Assembly (NCBI GenBank): GCA_022791875.1
Contig: JAAVZX010000077.1
Span: forward strand, 83,166-147,165
Source of the DNA: Oscillibacter sp.
GTDB lineage: Bacteria; Bacillota; Clostridia; Oscillospirales; Oscillospiraceae
Direction of reading: 5' to 3'
DNA: 64,000 nucleotides
Shown: positions 1 through 7,342 of the stretch, piece after piece
Layout of the letters: every line of letters begins with the position of its first letter
Position numbering within the stretch: the stretch's first letter is position 1
Program-made: the position numbers and the translations under genes
The notes under the pieces: model-generated
The model's input: only the letters and a program-made list of their open reading frames with translations
What the model was told of the DNA's origin: nothing
The model's database searches: none

Positions 1-1200
1 GGCCAGGTTCTGGATGCGGTCGCGGCGGCGCTTGCCCAGATTCAGACTGCGGCAGTGGGTGCCCTCCGGGGTCGAGAGGCCGATGTATACGATGCCTACG
101 GGGGTGCCGCGTTCGTCGGGGTCGGGGCCTGCTGCGCCTGTGACCGATACCGCTATGTCTGCGCCGGTGATGCGGCGGGCGCCGTCGGCCATGGCGCGGG
201 CTGTCTCCTCGGAGACCGCTCCGTGCTGGTCCAGAATTTCCTGCGGGACGCCCAGAACCGCGTTTTTTACGCTGGTCCAGTAGCTTACCACGCCGCCGCG
301 GTACACCTGGGACGCGCCCGGCAGGGCCGTGATGCGCTCCGCAATCTGGCCGCCGGTACAGCTCTCCGCGGTGGCAAAGGTCAGCTTCTTTTCCTTTAGC
401 ATGTTCAAACAAGCCTCCGGGAGGCCGGATACGTCCATGCCGTACACAATCGGGCCCAAAAGGGCCTTGACCTCCGCCACGACCGGGGCCAGCATGGCCT
501 CCGCCGCCGCCTGGGTGGCGGCTTTCGCCGTGGCACGCAGGCGGACCTCGCTGGGCTTGGCGTAGGTCGCCAGGGTGGGGTTCGTCATTTTCTCCATCTG
601 ATCCCGCAGAAGGGCCTCCACGCTGCTCTCCCCCATACCGAAGGTCATGATGTCGTGGGAGAGAATCACCTCCTGGGACAGCCTGCGCAGATAAGGCTCC
701 ACATGGCGGCGGAGCATGGTGGTCATCTCGTGGGGCGGTCCGGGGAGCATCAGCACGTGGACCCCGCCGCTCTCAAAGGCGCAGCCGGGGGCGGTGCCCA
801 CGGGGTTGTCGAAAATCTCGCAGTCCTCGGGAAACTCCGCCTGCTGGGCGTTGCTCTCCGGCATGGGCACGTGGAGGGCGGAGGCGTAGTAGCGCCGGAT
901 GTCCTCCAGGATGTCCGGGTGGAAGACCAGCTTTTTGCCGAAGGCGGCGCTGATGGTCTGCTTGGTGAGGTCGTCGTAGGTGGGGCCCAGGCCCCCGGTG
1001 GTGATGATGATGTCCGCCCGGCGGCGGGCAATGTCCAGGGCTTCCCGCAGGCGCTCCGGGTTGTCGCCCACGACGGTGTGCCAGAAGACGTTGACCCCCA
1101 GGCTGGAGAGGCTTTGTGAGATCGCCTGGGCGTTGGTGTTCGCGATGTTGCCCAGGAGCAGCTCGGTTCCGACGGCAATGATTTCGGCGGTGTGGGACAC
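1..1200 (-). CDS. cinA: CinA-family protein, C-terminus cut by window edge
   Basis: CinA/NMN-amidohydrolase family protein. The first 400 codons read without a stop to the window edge; the family is usually about 410-420 residues, so little is missing. The N-terminal MoCF-like domain carries AVGTELLLGNIANTNA and ITTGGLGPTYDDLTK. The C-terminal CinA domain shows ATAESCTGGQIAERIT and SVTGAAGPDPDERGTPVG, the pattern of the nicotinamide-nucleotide deamidase module. The start is GTG at 1200, chosen because GGGGAG lies six bases upstream and the family N-terminus (SHTAEIIAVGTELL) follows at once. In this family the enzyme recycles pyridine nucleotides; a competence link is known only in some species. 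It lies 106 bp downstream of thiI, in the same direction. Confidence 0.93.
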   Translation of the reverse strand, partial: MSHTAEIIAVGTELLLGNIANTNAQAISQSLSSLGVNVFWHTVVGDNPERLREALDIARRRADIIITTGGLGPTYDDLTKQTISAAFGKKLVFHPDILEDIRRYYASALHVPMPESNAQQAEFPEDCEIFDNPVGTAPGCAFESGGVHVLMLPGPPHEMTTMLRRHVEPYLRRLSQEVILSHDIMTFGMGESSVEALLRDQMEKMTNPTLATYAKPSEVRLRATAKAATQAAAEAMLAPVVAEVKALLGPIVYGMDVSGLPEACLNMLKEKKLTFATAESCTGGQIAERITALPGASQVYRGGVVSYWTSVKNAVLGVPQEILDQHGAVSEETARAMADGARRITGADIAVSVTGAAGPDPDERGTPVGIVYIGLSTPEGTHCRSLNLGKRRRDRIQNLA

Positions 1201-1270
1201 GGAAATCTCCCCTTTTTCTATCAATTTTCAGGTGTATGGAAGCTGTGTGGAACGGCACAGTGCGGCGCTG

Positions 1271-1295
1271 GGCGGACACGCAGGTCCGCCCCTAC
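1271..1295 (-). repeat. GTAGGGG-type palindromic repeat (family C, copy 1)
   Basis: Between thiI and cinA. Read on the minus strand it starts GTAGGGGCGGACC and folds on itself as GGTCCGCC/GGCGGAC. The same GTAGGGG start followed by a short GC-rich palindrome recurs at 5193-5217, 43236-43260 and 43299-43330, always between genes. It resembles a REP-like element. Whether it acts on the thiI-cinA transcript cannot be told from sequence. Confidence 0.55.
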
Positions 1296-1306
1296 AGGGT
1301 CGTCGC

Positions 1307-2485
1307 TTACGGCTTCACCCAAATCCACTCCTCGCCCTCCAGGGACCTGGCGACCAGGGCATCCACGTCCAGCGCGGCCTCCGCCTTTCGCACGTCCTCG
1401 ATGCTGGGCCGCGTGGCGGGGTGCCGGGGCGTGAAGACGGTGCAGCAGTCCTCGTAGGGCAAAATGGAGGTGTCGTAGGTGCCGATCCGCTGGGCGGTGT
1501 GGATGATCTCTACCTTGTCCATGCCGATCAGGGGCCGCAGGACGGGCAGCGTGGTCACGTCCTCGGTGACGCCCAGGGCCATCATGGTCTGGCTGGCCAC
1601 CTGGCCCAGGGACTCGCCGGTGATCAGGGCCTTGGCCCCCGCCCGCCGCGCGATTGCCTCCGACAGCCGCATCATGAAGCGGCGCATGATCAGGGTAAAA
1701 TATTCCTCGGGGCAGTTCCGGCGGATCTGCTCCTGGATCTCGGTGAAGGGCACGATATGGACCCGGAGGCGTCCGCAGTAAGCGGTCAGGAGCCGCGCCA
1801 GGTCCAGCACCTTGTCCTGGGCCTGCTGGGAGGTATAGGGCGGGGAGACGAAGTGGACCATTTCAAGCTCCACCCCCCGCCGCGCCATCATCCAGGAGGA
1901 AACGGGGGAGTCCAGCCCCCCGGACAGGAGGCTGATAGCGTGTCCACCGGTCCCCACGGGCAGTCCGCCCGCCCCGGGAACGGCGGGCGCGTGAACGTAG
2001 GCGTGCTTCTCCCGGATCTCCACGTAAACGGTCAAATCCGGGTTGTGGACATCCACGGTCACATTCGGAAACGCCTCCGCCAGCTCGCCCCCCACGGCCT
2101 GGGACACCTGGATCGAGTTCATGGGATACGCCTTATCGGCCCGCTTGCTCTCCACCTTAAAGCTCTTCGCGCCAGCGAAGGCGGGAGCCAGGTAGCGTTT
2201 CGCCGTCTCGACGATAGCGTCCACAGTCTTCTCGCAGGGCACCGCCCGCGCCACGCTGACGATCCCGAACACCTGCTGAGCCGCCGCGTAAGCGGCGTCC
2301 ATGTCGCATGAATCAGTGGCGGGTTCAACATAGATTGTGCTTTGCCGCACGTAAACCTGGAAGGAGCCGCAGTTTTTAAGTCTCCGCCGCACATTGGACA
2401 TCAGCCGATCCTCAAAGGACCGCCGGTTCAGCCCCTTGAGCACGACCTCGCCCAATTTTAAGAGCAGCATTTCATTAGCGTTCAT
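1307..2485 (-). CDS. thiI: tRNA 4-thiouridine sulfurtransferase ThiI
   Basis: Predicted 392-residue ThiI, which adenylates U8 of tRNA and transfers sulfur to make 4-thiouridine; the family also has a role in thiamine thiazole synthesis. An N-terminal ferredoxin-like/THUMP region (about residues 1-165, with LLLKLGEVVLKGLNRRSFE) precedes a PP-loop ATPase domain with the signature SGGLDSPVSSWMMARRG. It ends after the PP-loop domain and lacks the C-terminal rhodanese domain of the E. coli enzyme, as is common in Firmicutes. The start is ATG at 2485, not an in-frame codon 24 bases upstream, because GGAGGA sits seven bases before it. A candidate promoter lies just upstream, followed by divergent aroK. 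cinA is downstream. Confidence 0.94.
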   Translation of the reverse strand: MNANEMLLLKLGEVVLKGLNRRSFEDRLMSNVRRRLKNCGSFQVYVRQSTIYVEPATDSCDMDAAYAAAQQVFGIVSVARAVPCEKTVDAIVETAKRYLAPAFAGAKSFKVESKRADKAYPMNSIQVSQAVGGELAEAFPNVTVDVHNPDLTVYVEIREKHAYVHAPAVPGAGGLPVGTGGHAISLLSGGLDSPVSSWMMARRGVELEMVHFVSPPYTSQQAQDKVLDLARLLTAYCGRLRVHIVPFTEIQEQIRRNCPEEYFTLIMRRFMMRLSEAIARRAGAKALITGESLGQVASQTMMALGVTEDVTTLPVLRPLIGMDKVEIIHTAQRIGTYDTSILPYEDCCTVFTPRHPATRPSIEDVRKAEAALDVDALVARSLEGEEWIWVKP

Positions 2486-2517
2486 AGGAAATTCCTCCGA
2501 TGCAGTCAATTCGCCTG

Positions 2518-2546
2518 ATTATACCACATATGCGTGGAAAGTGAAA
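2518..2546 (-). promoter_or_regulatory. Candidate sigma-A promoter of thiI
   Basis: On the minus strand a perfect TATAAT (2518-2523) is preceded after 17 bp by a weak -35, TTTCAC (2541-2546). Transcription would begin about 25 bases before the thiI start codon. The -35 is poor, so the -10 carries the call. Confidence 0.5.
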
Positions 2547-2560
2547 GAGAAATTTACCCG

Positions 2561-2876
2561 CGGGGGGCCTCCGGCGGCTTACTTTTCTTGAAAGAAAAGT
2601 AAGCAAAAGAACTTTTTAACTCGACGCGAATCTGGTGGTTGATGGGGGCTTTCTGCGCCGGAACCACGTGCCTGCGTGTGGGGCATACCTTTTCGGTATG
2701 CCCCACAATTTTCTTTCATATAAAATCTGTGGTCCTTGCCTCGTCAGAGGTAAGGACCACAAGCACTGCACCACGTCACGGTGCGGAAAGCCCCCGCGAC
2801 CACCAGATTCGCGTCGAGTTAAAGCTCTTTTCGGTTCCTTTTCTCTCGAGAAAAGGAACCCGCCGGAGGCCCCCCG
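2561..2876. repeat. Family A intergenic element, inverted pair with 17-bp perfect termini
   Basis: A 316-bp element between divergent thiI and aroK. It has perfect 17-bp inverted ends (cggggggcctccggcgg). Each half has the same order: GC end, hairpin 1 (arms CTTACTTTTCTT at 2578-2603 on the left, GGTTCCTTTTCTC at 2833-2860 on the right), the motif CTCGACGCGAATCTGGTGG (2620-2638 and the reverse at 2800-2818), then hairpin 2. The two hairpin 2 modules lie at 2678-2706 (GTGGGGCATACC arms) and 2729-2760 (GTGGTCCTT arms). Each is followed, in its own half's direction, by a T-rich tract. No protein is encoded. It has the form of a non-autonomous mobile element or two facing structured-RNA units. 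Confidence 0.8.
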
Positions 2877-2905
2877 TTGACAACCACCGCACGATTCGCT
2901 ATAAT
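2877..2905 (+). promoter_or_regulatory. Consensus sigma-A promoter of shikimate kinase gene
   Basis: TTGACA (2877-2882), a 17-bp spacer and TATAAT (2900-2905) match the housekeeping consensus exactly. It points at the kinase start at 2955, giving a leader of about 43 nt. The -35 begins one base after the end of the 316-bp repeat element. Confidence 0.85.
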
Positions 2906-2954
2906 GGGCCACGCTGCGATTTGCGGCTCTACATTATGACAATAGGTGGTAACT

Positions 2955-3482
2955 ATGAAGAATATCGTGCTGATTGGGATGCCCGGGACGGGTAAGAGTG
3001 TTGTCGGGCAGGCGCTGGCGGAGCGGTTGGGGTATACGTTTGTGGATGTGGATGATTTGATCGTTGAGGCGGCTGGGGCGGAGACGTTGGCGGAGGTTTT
3101 GCGGGGGCGTGGGCTGAATGGGTTTTTGAGGCTGGAGGGGCAGGTCGGGGAAAGTCTGGATGTTGAGAATACGGTCATTGCTACCGGGGGGAGTATGGTG
3201 CTCTCGGAGGGGGCTATGGCGCATTTGAAGAAAAATGGGGTCGCTATTTGGCTGGAAACGCCCTTTTCTCAGATCTCTCAGAGAATGCCGGAGGACCTTA
3301 TGGACCGTGGGATTGCCGCGCCGGCTGATACGCCTCTGCGGCAAATTTACGAGGAGCGCAGGCCCCTTTACGCGCAGTATGCGGACCTTATCGTCGCCAG
3401 CCGGGACGGGGAGGACGATACCGCGCGGCAGGTTGAGGAAGTCATGCGTACGGTCGGCCTCTCTTTGGATACCGCCGTTTGA
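2955..3482 (+). CDS. aroK: Shikimate kinase
   Basis: Predicted shikimate kinase (175 residues, usual size), phosphorylating shikimate with ATP in the chorismate pathway in the cytoplasm. Visible features are the Walker A loop GMPGTGKSVVGQ at residues 8-19, the shikimate-binding FVDVDDLI, GFLRLEG in the place of the usual FRxxE segment, ATGGS in the place of ATGGG, and EERRPLYAQYADL carrying the lid and C-terminal arginines. The start is ATG at 2955 with AGGTGG five bases upstream; a GTG three codons earlier would leave no room for a ribosome site. It is a single-gene unit between a consensus promoter and a strong terminator. The slightly altered ATGGS and FR motifs leave some chance of a divergent kinase of the same fold. 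Confidence 0.88.
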   Translation: MKNIVLIGMPGTGKSVVGQALAERLGYTFVDVDDLIVEAAGAETLAEVLRGRGLNGFLRLEGQVGESLDVENTVIATGGSMVLSEGAMAHLKKNGVAIWLETPFSQISQRMPEDLMDRGIAAPADTPLRQIYEERRPLYAQYADLIVASRDGEDDTARQVEEVMRTVGLSLDTAV

Positions 3483-3488
3483 AAGTGG

Positions 3489-3524
3489 AAAGCCCCCAGC
3501 GCTTACGCGTTGGGGGCCTTTTCT
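3489..3524 (+). terminator. Intrinsic terminator after aroK
   Basis: GCCCCCAGCGC and GCGTTGGGGGC pair around a TTAC loop (3492-3517), followed by CTTTTCT. It lies seven bases after the kinase stop codon. It may also end the convergent leftward gene that stops at 3531, with a weaker T run in that direction. Confidence 0.85.
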
Positions 3525-3530
3525 GCTCTG

Positions 3531-4685
3531 TCACTCCAGAATATAGACCGTACAATTCCGCCGTCCAAACTGGATGCACTCGTTGTAGGTGTCATAATAG
3601 AGGTCAATCCGGTTGCCGCGGACGCCGGTGTCCTCCGCCACGGCGAGGCCGTAAACCACTCCGCCGCTGGCCGTAATATACATCCGCGTCCCCAGGGGGA
3701 TCACCTTCCGGTCCACCGCTACGGTGCCCACCCGCACCGCGGTGCCGCTGGCCGTCCGGGTGCCTACGCCGTCATGGCCCGTGGTGTAGGCCGTGGCCTT
3801 CATGGTCCGCACGCCGGAGTAGTTCAGAGTCGTGCCGTCTTTCAGGTACAGCGTGCCGCTGCCGTCCGCGTTTTCAGAGACATTCACAATCGGGCTTTGC
3901 CCGCTGGTGACGGCGGCTTCCGTGCCGCTGGACCCGGCGCTTCCGGCCTCCTCGCCGGACGCCGCTTCCTTGGACGTTTTCTCCACAGGGGCCCCAGCCG
4001 CCTCCGCGGCTTCCTCCGCCTCTGCTTCCGCCTCCGGCTTGGCCGCGCCATACTCGATGATTTCGTCCACGGCGGTGCTGTTCAGCTCCTCCACGAACTG
4101 CCGGGAGATTTCCTCCCCGTTGGACCAGACCACCTCATAGATGCAGGAGCGGATACCGTCCGCGCCCTTCTGGGCCACCTGCTCCGTGCCCTCGGGCAGT
4201 TCGGGATTCTCCACACGCAGGGTCTGGTGCGTGGCCTTCTCCGTGACCCGCTCGTAGAAGGAGAGGTCGGAGGACACGGTGATGGTCACGTCGCCGCTGG
4301 AGAGGTCCACGCCCACCATTTCCAGGGGGCTGGGGACAATCTGCATCCGGTTCAGGAGCGAGGAAACGCTTTCCCGCCGCGCCACGGCGGTGACGACGCC
4401 GCCCTCGTGGTGGATGGCGACGCCCTGCCCCTCCGAAAGCATGATGTCGTAACCCCGGCTTCCGTTGGAGATATAGACCATCTGGGAGGACAGGTCCGGA
4501 GCCTCGTCCTGGGCGCTGTCGAGGATAATGGCGGCGTCATCTTCCGTGCCGGTGATGATATAAAGGGAGCCGGCCCAGCCGGTAGCCGCCAGGCTGGTGA
4601 CCACCGCCGCCGCCAGGCCCGCGATCAGGGACCCGCGCCGCCGCCAGAGTGCCGCCAGCTTGTTTGATACGTGGTAGTTTTTCAA
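3531..4685 (-). CDS. G5 and 3D domain cell-wall protein (YabE/RpfB-like)
   Basis: Exported protein of about 384 residues resembling YabE/resuscitation-promoting-factor-like proteins, presumed to act on peptidoglycan. A membrane anchor (GSLIAGLAAAVVTSLAATGWAG) lies near the N-terminus. It is followed by DUF348-like segments, a G5 domain (from about YERVTEKA), an Ala/Glu-rich linker and a C-terminal 3D domain. The 3D domain has the three hallmark acidic sites in VAVDRKVIPLG, AVAEDTG and NRIDLYY. For the start, AGGAGGG (4693-4699) lies only one or two bases from an ATG at 4691 but eight bases from a TTG at 4685, so TTG is preferred; either gives almost the same protein. It has its own consensus promoter and a leader of about 180 nt. 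Confidence 0.82.
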   Translation of the reverse strand: MKNYHVSNKLAALWRRRGSLIAGLAAAVVTSLAATGWAGSLYIITGTEDDAAIILDSAQDEAPDLSSQMVYISNGSRGYDIMLSEGQGVAIHHEGGVVTAVARRESVSSLLNRMQIVPSPLEMVGVDLSSGDVTITVSSDLSFYERVTEKATHQTLRVENPELPEGTEQVAQKGADGIRSCIYEVVWSNGEEISRQFVEELNSTAVDEIIEYGAAKPEAEAEAEEAAEAAGAPVEKTSKEAASGEEAGSAGSSGTEAAVTSGQSPIVNVSENADGSGTLYLKDGTTLNYSGVRTMKATAYTTGHDGVGTRTASGTAVRVGTVAVDRKVIPLGTRMYITASGGVVYGLAVAEDTGVRGNRIDLYYDTYNECIQFGRRNCTVYILE

Positions 4686-4869
4686 TTGCATACCCTCCTG
4701 ATAAAGGTTGTACTCGGCACGGCGCAGAGAGAATGAGGAAAAGTGAGCCGCAAAGCGGCAAACGCGCCCATGCCGTCTTCCCACCCAAGGGAGTGCTGTG
4801 CAGCCGTCCCCCAGTGCGCCGCCAGGCGCCCGGAAAACAACTTGTAACTTTTGTTACTCTCTGAAAACT
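4686..4869 (-). promoter_or_regulatory. Long 5' leader of the G5/3D gene
   Basis: The transcript predicted from the promoter at 4876-4904 has a leader of about 180 nt. Its first part contains an inverted repeat, GTAAC-TTTT-GTTAC (4844-4857); further on it is GC-rich with short hairpins. Genes of this type are sometimes under c-di-AMP (ydaO-type) riboswitches, but the conserved riboswitch core could not be recognised. The leader is listed as unassigned. Confidence 0.4.
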
Positions 4870-4875
4870 GCCCAT

Positions 4876-4904
4876 AGTATACACCCGTTTCCCACTTTTG
4901 TCAA
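4876..4904 (-). promoter_or_regulatory. Sigma-A promoter of the G5/3D gene
   Basis: On the minus strand TTGACA (4899-4904), a 17-bp spacer and TATACT (4876-4881): a consensus -35 with a -10 differing at one position. It points at the gene starting near 4685. A second, weaker box pair (TTGTCT and GATAAT) lies roughly 40 bp further upstream. Confidence 0.8.
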
Positions 4905-5026
4905 GCACTGCAAGGTCCGGACGGGTCATTATCCCCACTTTTGACCCAATCAGACAAAACAAGACTGGAAGCATTTAGGGAAATAGCTACAAAGGTAACA
5001 AATCGGTAACGCTGGCGCCTGCATAC

Positions 5027-5190
5027 GGGGGGCCTCCGGCGGCTTCCTTTTCTCGAGAGAAAAGGAAGCGAAAAGAGCTTTAACTCGACGCGAATCTGGT
5101 GGGCGCGAAGGCTTGGCACACGGTAACGAAGCGTAAGCAAGTGAGACCTTCCATTACCATGGAAGGTCCCACATATTTTTGTATGGCACT
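5027..5190 (+). repeat. Family A intergenic element, single forward copy
   Basis: Single half-element: GC end (5027-5042), hairpin 1 with CTTCCTTTTCTC arms (5043-5068), the CTCGACGCGAATCTGGTGG motif (from 5084), the linker GGCTTGGCACACGGTAACG, and hairpin 2 with GACCTTCCAT/ATGGAAGGTC arms (5141-5171) followed by ATATTTTT. The last part has the form of an intrinsic terminator on the plus strand. Confidence 0.75.
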
Positions 5191-5192
5191 CC

Positions 5193-5217
5193 GTAGGGGC
5201 CGCCGCCCTCGGCGGCC
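5193..5217 (+). repeat. GTAGGGG-type palindromic repeat (family C, copy 2)
   Basis: Begins GTAGGGG and continues into a GGCCGCCG/CGGCGGCC palindrome. It sits directly after the family A element, as another C copy does at 43236. Confidence 0.55.
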
Positions 5218-5253
5218 CTTCCCCCGCGACTGCCAGACTCCGGGGAATGCACC

Positions 5254-5730
5254 TCAACACCCACAATCTCTGACGCAAAACCTGCAAACCGCCCAATTCA
5301 CCAAACAAAACGCCGCAACAAAACCACTGACCCACCAGGCATTTTCCGGCATCCCCAGCCATTCTATCACCGGAACCAGCACCACATAAGGCGAGTACAC
5401 CATCGGAAAAATAACCGCCAGACTGTCCGGAAAAGACACATGAATCACCAGCAGAAGCCCCACCGCGATCACAGAACTCCCCCAATACCTCCGCAGGGCC
5501 CGCGCCATTTCAAAACGCCCTTTCAGCAGCATAAAGCAGTCCGTCCCCAGCACAATCAGCAGATACACTCCTATCAGCACATACGACAGCGCCGGATAAC
5601 TGTGTCCATAACCCTTGTCGATGCTGTTAAAAAAATTGCTCCAGCTCAAATACAGATGCAGCGGCCCCAGGCACAGCGTCAGAATGCCCAGAACCGCCTC
5701 CGTCCGCCCCATCTTACCCTTTTCAGCCAC
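5254..5730 (-). CDS. Small polytopic membrane protein, unknown
   Basis: Predicted 158-residue integral membrane protein; the family is not recognised. Hydrophobic segments can be read around VLGILTLCLGPLHLYLSW, LSYVLIGVYLLIVLGTD, GSSVIAVGLLLVIHVSF, VYSPYVVLVPVIEWLG and WWVSGFVAAFCLVNWAVC, giving four to five membrane spans with almost no soluble part. The start is taken as GTG at 5730 because GGAGGG lies about seven bases upstream; a TTG at 5745 and an ATG at 5712 are alternatives. It follows the ABC-transporter ATPase gene in the same direction, but a strong terminator separates them, so it probably has its own, unseen promoter. No function is proposed. Confidence 0.6.
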   Translation of the reverse strand: MAEKGKMGRTEAVLGILTLCLGPLHLYLSWSNFFNSIDKGYGHSYPALSYVLIGVYLLIVLGTDCFMLLKGRFEMARALRRYWGSSVIAVGLLLVIHVSFPDSLAVIFPMVYSPYVVLVPVIEWLGMPENAWWVSGFVAAFCLVNWAVCRFCVRDCGC

Positions 5731-5750
5731 AAACCATCCCTCCAAACCGC

Positions 5751-5784
5751 AAAAACGAGGAGCAGAGATTCCCCTCTCTGCTCC
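5751..5784 (-). terminator. Intrinsic terminator after the amino-acid ABC operon
   Basis: On the minus strand GGAGCAGAGA pairs with TCTCTGCTCC (5759-5784), followed by TCGTTTTT. It lies about 40 bp after the stop codon of the ABC ATPase gene. Confidence 0.85.
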
Positions 5785-5827
5785 CCATTATACATTATCA
5801 TTTATCCATTATCAATTATCAATTCTC
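5785..5827. repeat. AT-rich degenerate tandem repeat
   Basis: Short AT-rich stretch built from repeats of ATTATCA/ATTATAC-like units, lying between a stop codon and a terminator. It differs sharply in base composition from the surrounding GC-rich DNA. No function is apparent. Confidence 0.5.
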
Positions 5828-6548
5828 AAAGCACCTTTTCCAGGAAGGATTTCAGGCGCTCGCTGCGGGGATGCGCGAAGAACTCCGCAGGCTCGTTCTG
5901 CTCCAGGATGTGGCCCCCGTCCATGAAGAGGACCCGGCTCCCTACCTCCCGGGCAAAGCCCATCTCGTGGGTCACCACTACCATGGTCATGCCCTCCCGG
6001 GCCAGCTCCTTCATCACGTCCAGGACTTCACCGACCATTTCCGGGTCCAGGGCGGAGGTAGGCTCGTCGAAGAGCATCACTTTCGGCTTCATCGCCAGGG
6101 CCCGCACGATGGCGATCCGCTGCTTCTGTCCGCCGGAGAGCTGGTTGGGGTAGGCGTCCGCCTTGTCCTCCAGACCCACCCGTTTCAGGAGTACGCTGGC
6201 CTCCTCGTCGGCCTCCGCCTGGGTCATGCGCTTCGTCCGCACAGGGGCCAGGGTGATGTTCTTCCGGATGGTCATGTTGGGGAAGAGGTTGAAGTGCTGG
6301 AAGACCATGCCCATCTGCTGGCGCACGGCGTCGATTTTCACCTTGGGGTTCGTAATCTCCGTGCCCTCGAAGGTGATGGTGCCCTTGGTGGGGGACTCCA
6401 GGAGGTTCAGACAGCGGAGGAAGGTGGACTTGCCCGACCCGGAGGGGCCGATGACCACTACTTTTTCCCCCGGAAAGATGTGCTCGGAAATGCTGTCCAG
6501 GACCAGGTGGTCCCCGAACGCCTTCGACAGGTTCTTAACGTCGATCAC
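5826..6548 (-). CDS. Amino-acid ABC transporter ATP-binding protein
   Basis: Cytoplasmic ATPase of a polar amino-acid importer (GlnQ/HisP type), about 240 residues as usual. It has Walker [10 protein letters not shown], a Q-loop in [10 protein letters not shown], the signature LSGGQKQR, Walker [13 protein letters not shown] and the H-loop [10 protein letters not shown]. The start is GTG at 6548: AGGAGG lies ten bases upstream and the family N-terminus ([12 protein letters not shown]) follows. The start overlaps the end of the permease gene by 14 bp, implying translational coupling. It is the last gene of the binding protein-permease-ATPase operon. Confidence 0.93.
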   Translation of the reverse strand: MIDVKNLSKAFGDHLVLDSISEHIFPGEKVVVIGPSGSGKSTFLRCLNLLESPTKGTITFEGTEITNPKVKIDAVRQQMGMVFQHFNLFPNMTIRKNITLAPVRTKRMTQAEADEEASVLLKRVGLEDKADAYPNQLSGGQKQRIAIVRALAMKPKVMLFDEPTSALDPEMVGEVLDVMKELAREGMTMVVVTHEMGFAREVGSRVLFMDGGHILEQNEPAEFFAHPRSERLKSFLEKVL

Positions 6549-7269
6549 TTTGACGCAGCCTCCTTTCCAGCTTGCTCTGGAGCCAGGTAAAGACGATGAC
6601 AACCACTAAGTACATGGCCGCGATGCCAATCAGGGGAGGCATGTAGTCGAAGGTCCTGCCGCCGATGGTGCTGGCGTAGTAGAGCATCTCCGCGCCGCCG
6701 ATGGCCTGGACCAGGGAGGTGTCCTTGAAGAGGGTGATGAACTCGTTGCCCAGGGAGGGCAGGATGCTCTTGAACGCCTGGGGGATCACAATGAGGCGCA
6801 TGGTGTCGAAGTAGTTCAGGCCCAGGGAGCGGCCCGCCTCGGACTGCCCTTGATCCACGCTCATCAGCCCGCCCCGGATGATCTCCGCCACGTAGGCCCC
6901 GGAGTTCACAGCCAGGCCGATGAAGCCCACCAGAACCTTGTTCCGCTCGGAGCGCAGAATGACGAAGTTCCAGATAAAGAGCTGCACCAGCATGGGGGTG
7001 CCGCGGATCACGGTGGTGTAGATCTGGCAGAGGACGTTGGCAATGCCCAGGAAGAAGTTTTTCCGGCGGTCCTGGCGCTGCTGGTCGTGGGCCGTGCGGA
7101 CCATGGCCACTACCAGGCCCAGAATCACGCCGAAAATCAGCGCGATCACCGTCAGCTCCAGGGTGGTGCCCAGACCTTGCAGGTAGAGCTTCCAGCGTCC
7201 GCCCTCGATGAAGGCCCGATACAGCCGGGGGCCCATTTCCTCCAGCCAGTTGATCATGGATTGAATCAT
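6535..7269 (-). CDS. Amino-acid ABC transporter permease
   Basis: Integral membrane subunit of the importer (244 residues, HisM/GlnP type). It has a hydrophobic N-terminal span ([20 protein letters not shown]) and several further spans. The EAA loop reads [20 protein letters not shown], which docks on the ATPase. GAGGAGG lies eight bases before the ATG at 7269. It is preceded by a terminator-like hairpin that probably lowers its expression relative to the binding protein, and it overlaps the ATPase gene downstream. The substrate cannot be fixed from sequence. Confidence 0.92.
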   Translation of the reverse strand: MIQSMINWLEEMGPRLYRAFIEGGRWKLYLQGLGTTLELTVIALIFGVILGLVVAMVRTAHDQQRQDRRKNFFLGIANVLCQIYTTVIRGTPMLVQLFIWNFVILRSERNKVLVGFIGLAVNSGAYVAEIIRGGLMSVDQGQSEAGRSLGLNYFDTMRLIVIPQAFKSILPSLGNEFITLFKDTSLVQAIGGAEMLYYASTIGGRTFDYMPPLIGIAAMYLVVVIVFTWLQSKLERRLRQSDRR

Positions 7270-7300
7270 GGGGGGAACCTCCTCTCTCTTCTATCCGCAG

Positions 7301-7331
7301 AAAAGAAGGACGGCCCGGAAGGCCGCCCTTC
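7301..7331 (-). terminator. Attenuator-like hairpin between binding protein and permease
   Basis: On the minus strand GAAGGGCGGCC pairs with GGCCGTCCTTC (one G-U pair) and is followed by TTTTCTG. It lies 12 bp after the stop codon of the binding-protein gene. Partial termination here would give an excess of the lipoprotein over the membrane complex. Confidence 0.75.
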
Positions 7332-7342
7332 TCAGGGGTCAC

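Noticed and set aside
2561..2876. Insertion sequence
   Set aside because: Inverted ends are present, but there is no room for a transposase and no clear target-site duplication; treated as a non-autonomous repeat.
4686..4869. ydaO-type c-di-AMP riboswitch in the leader of the G5/3D gene
   Set aside because: The gene type fits, but the conserved core could not be found by eye; left as an unassigned leader.
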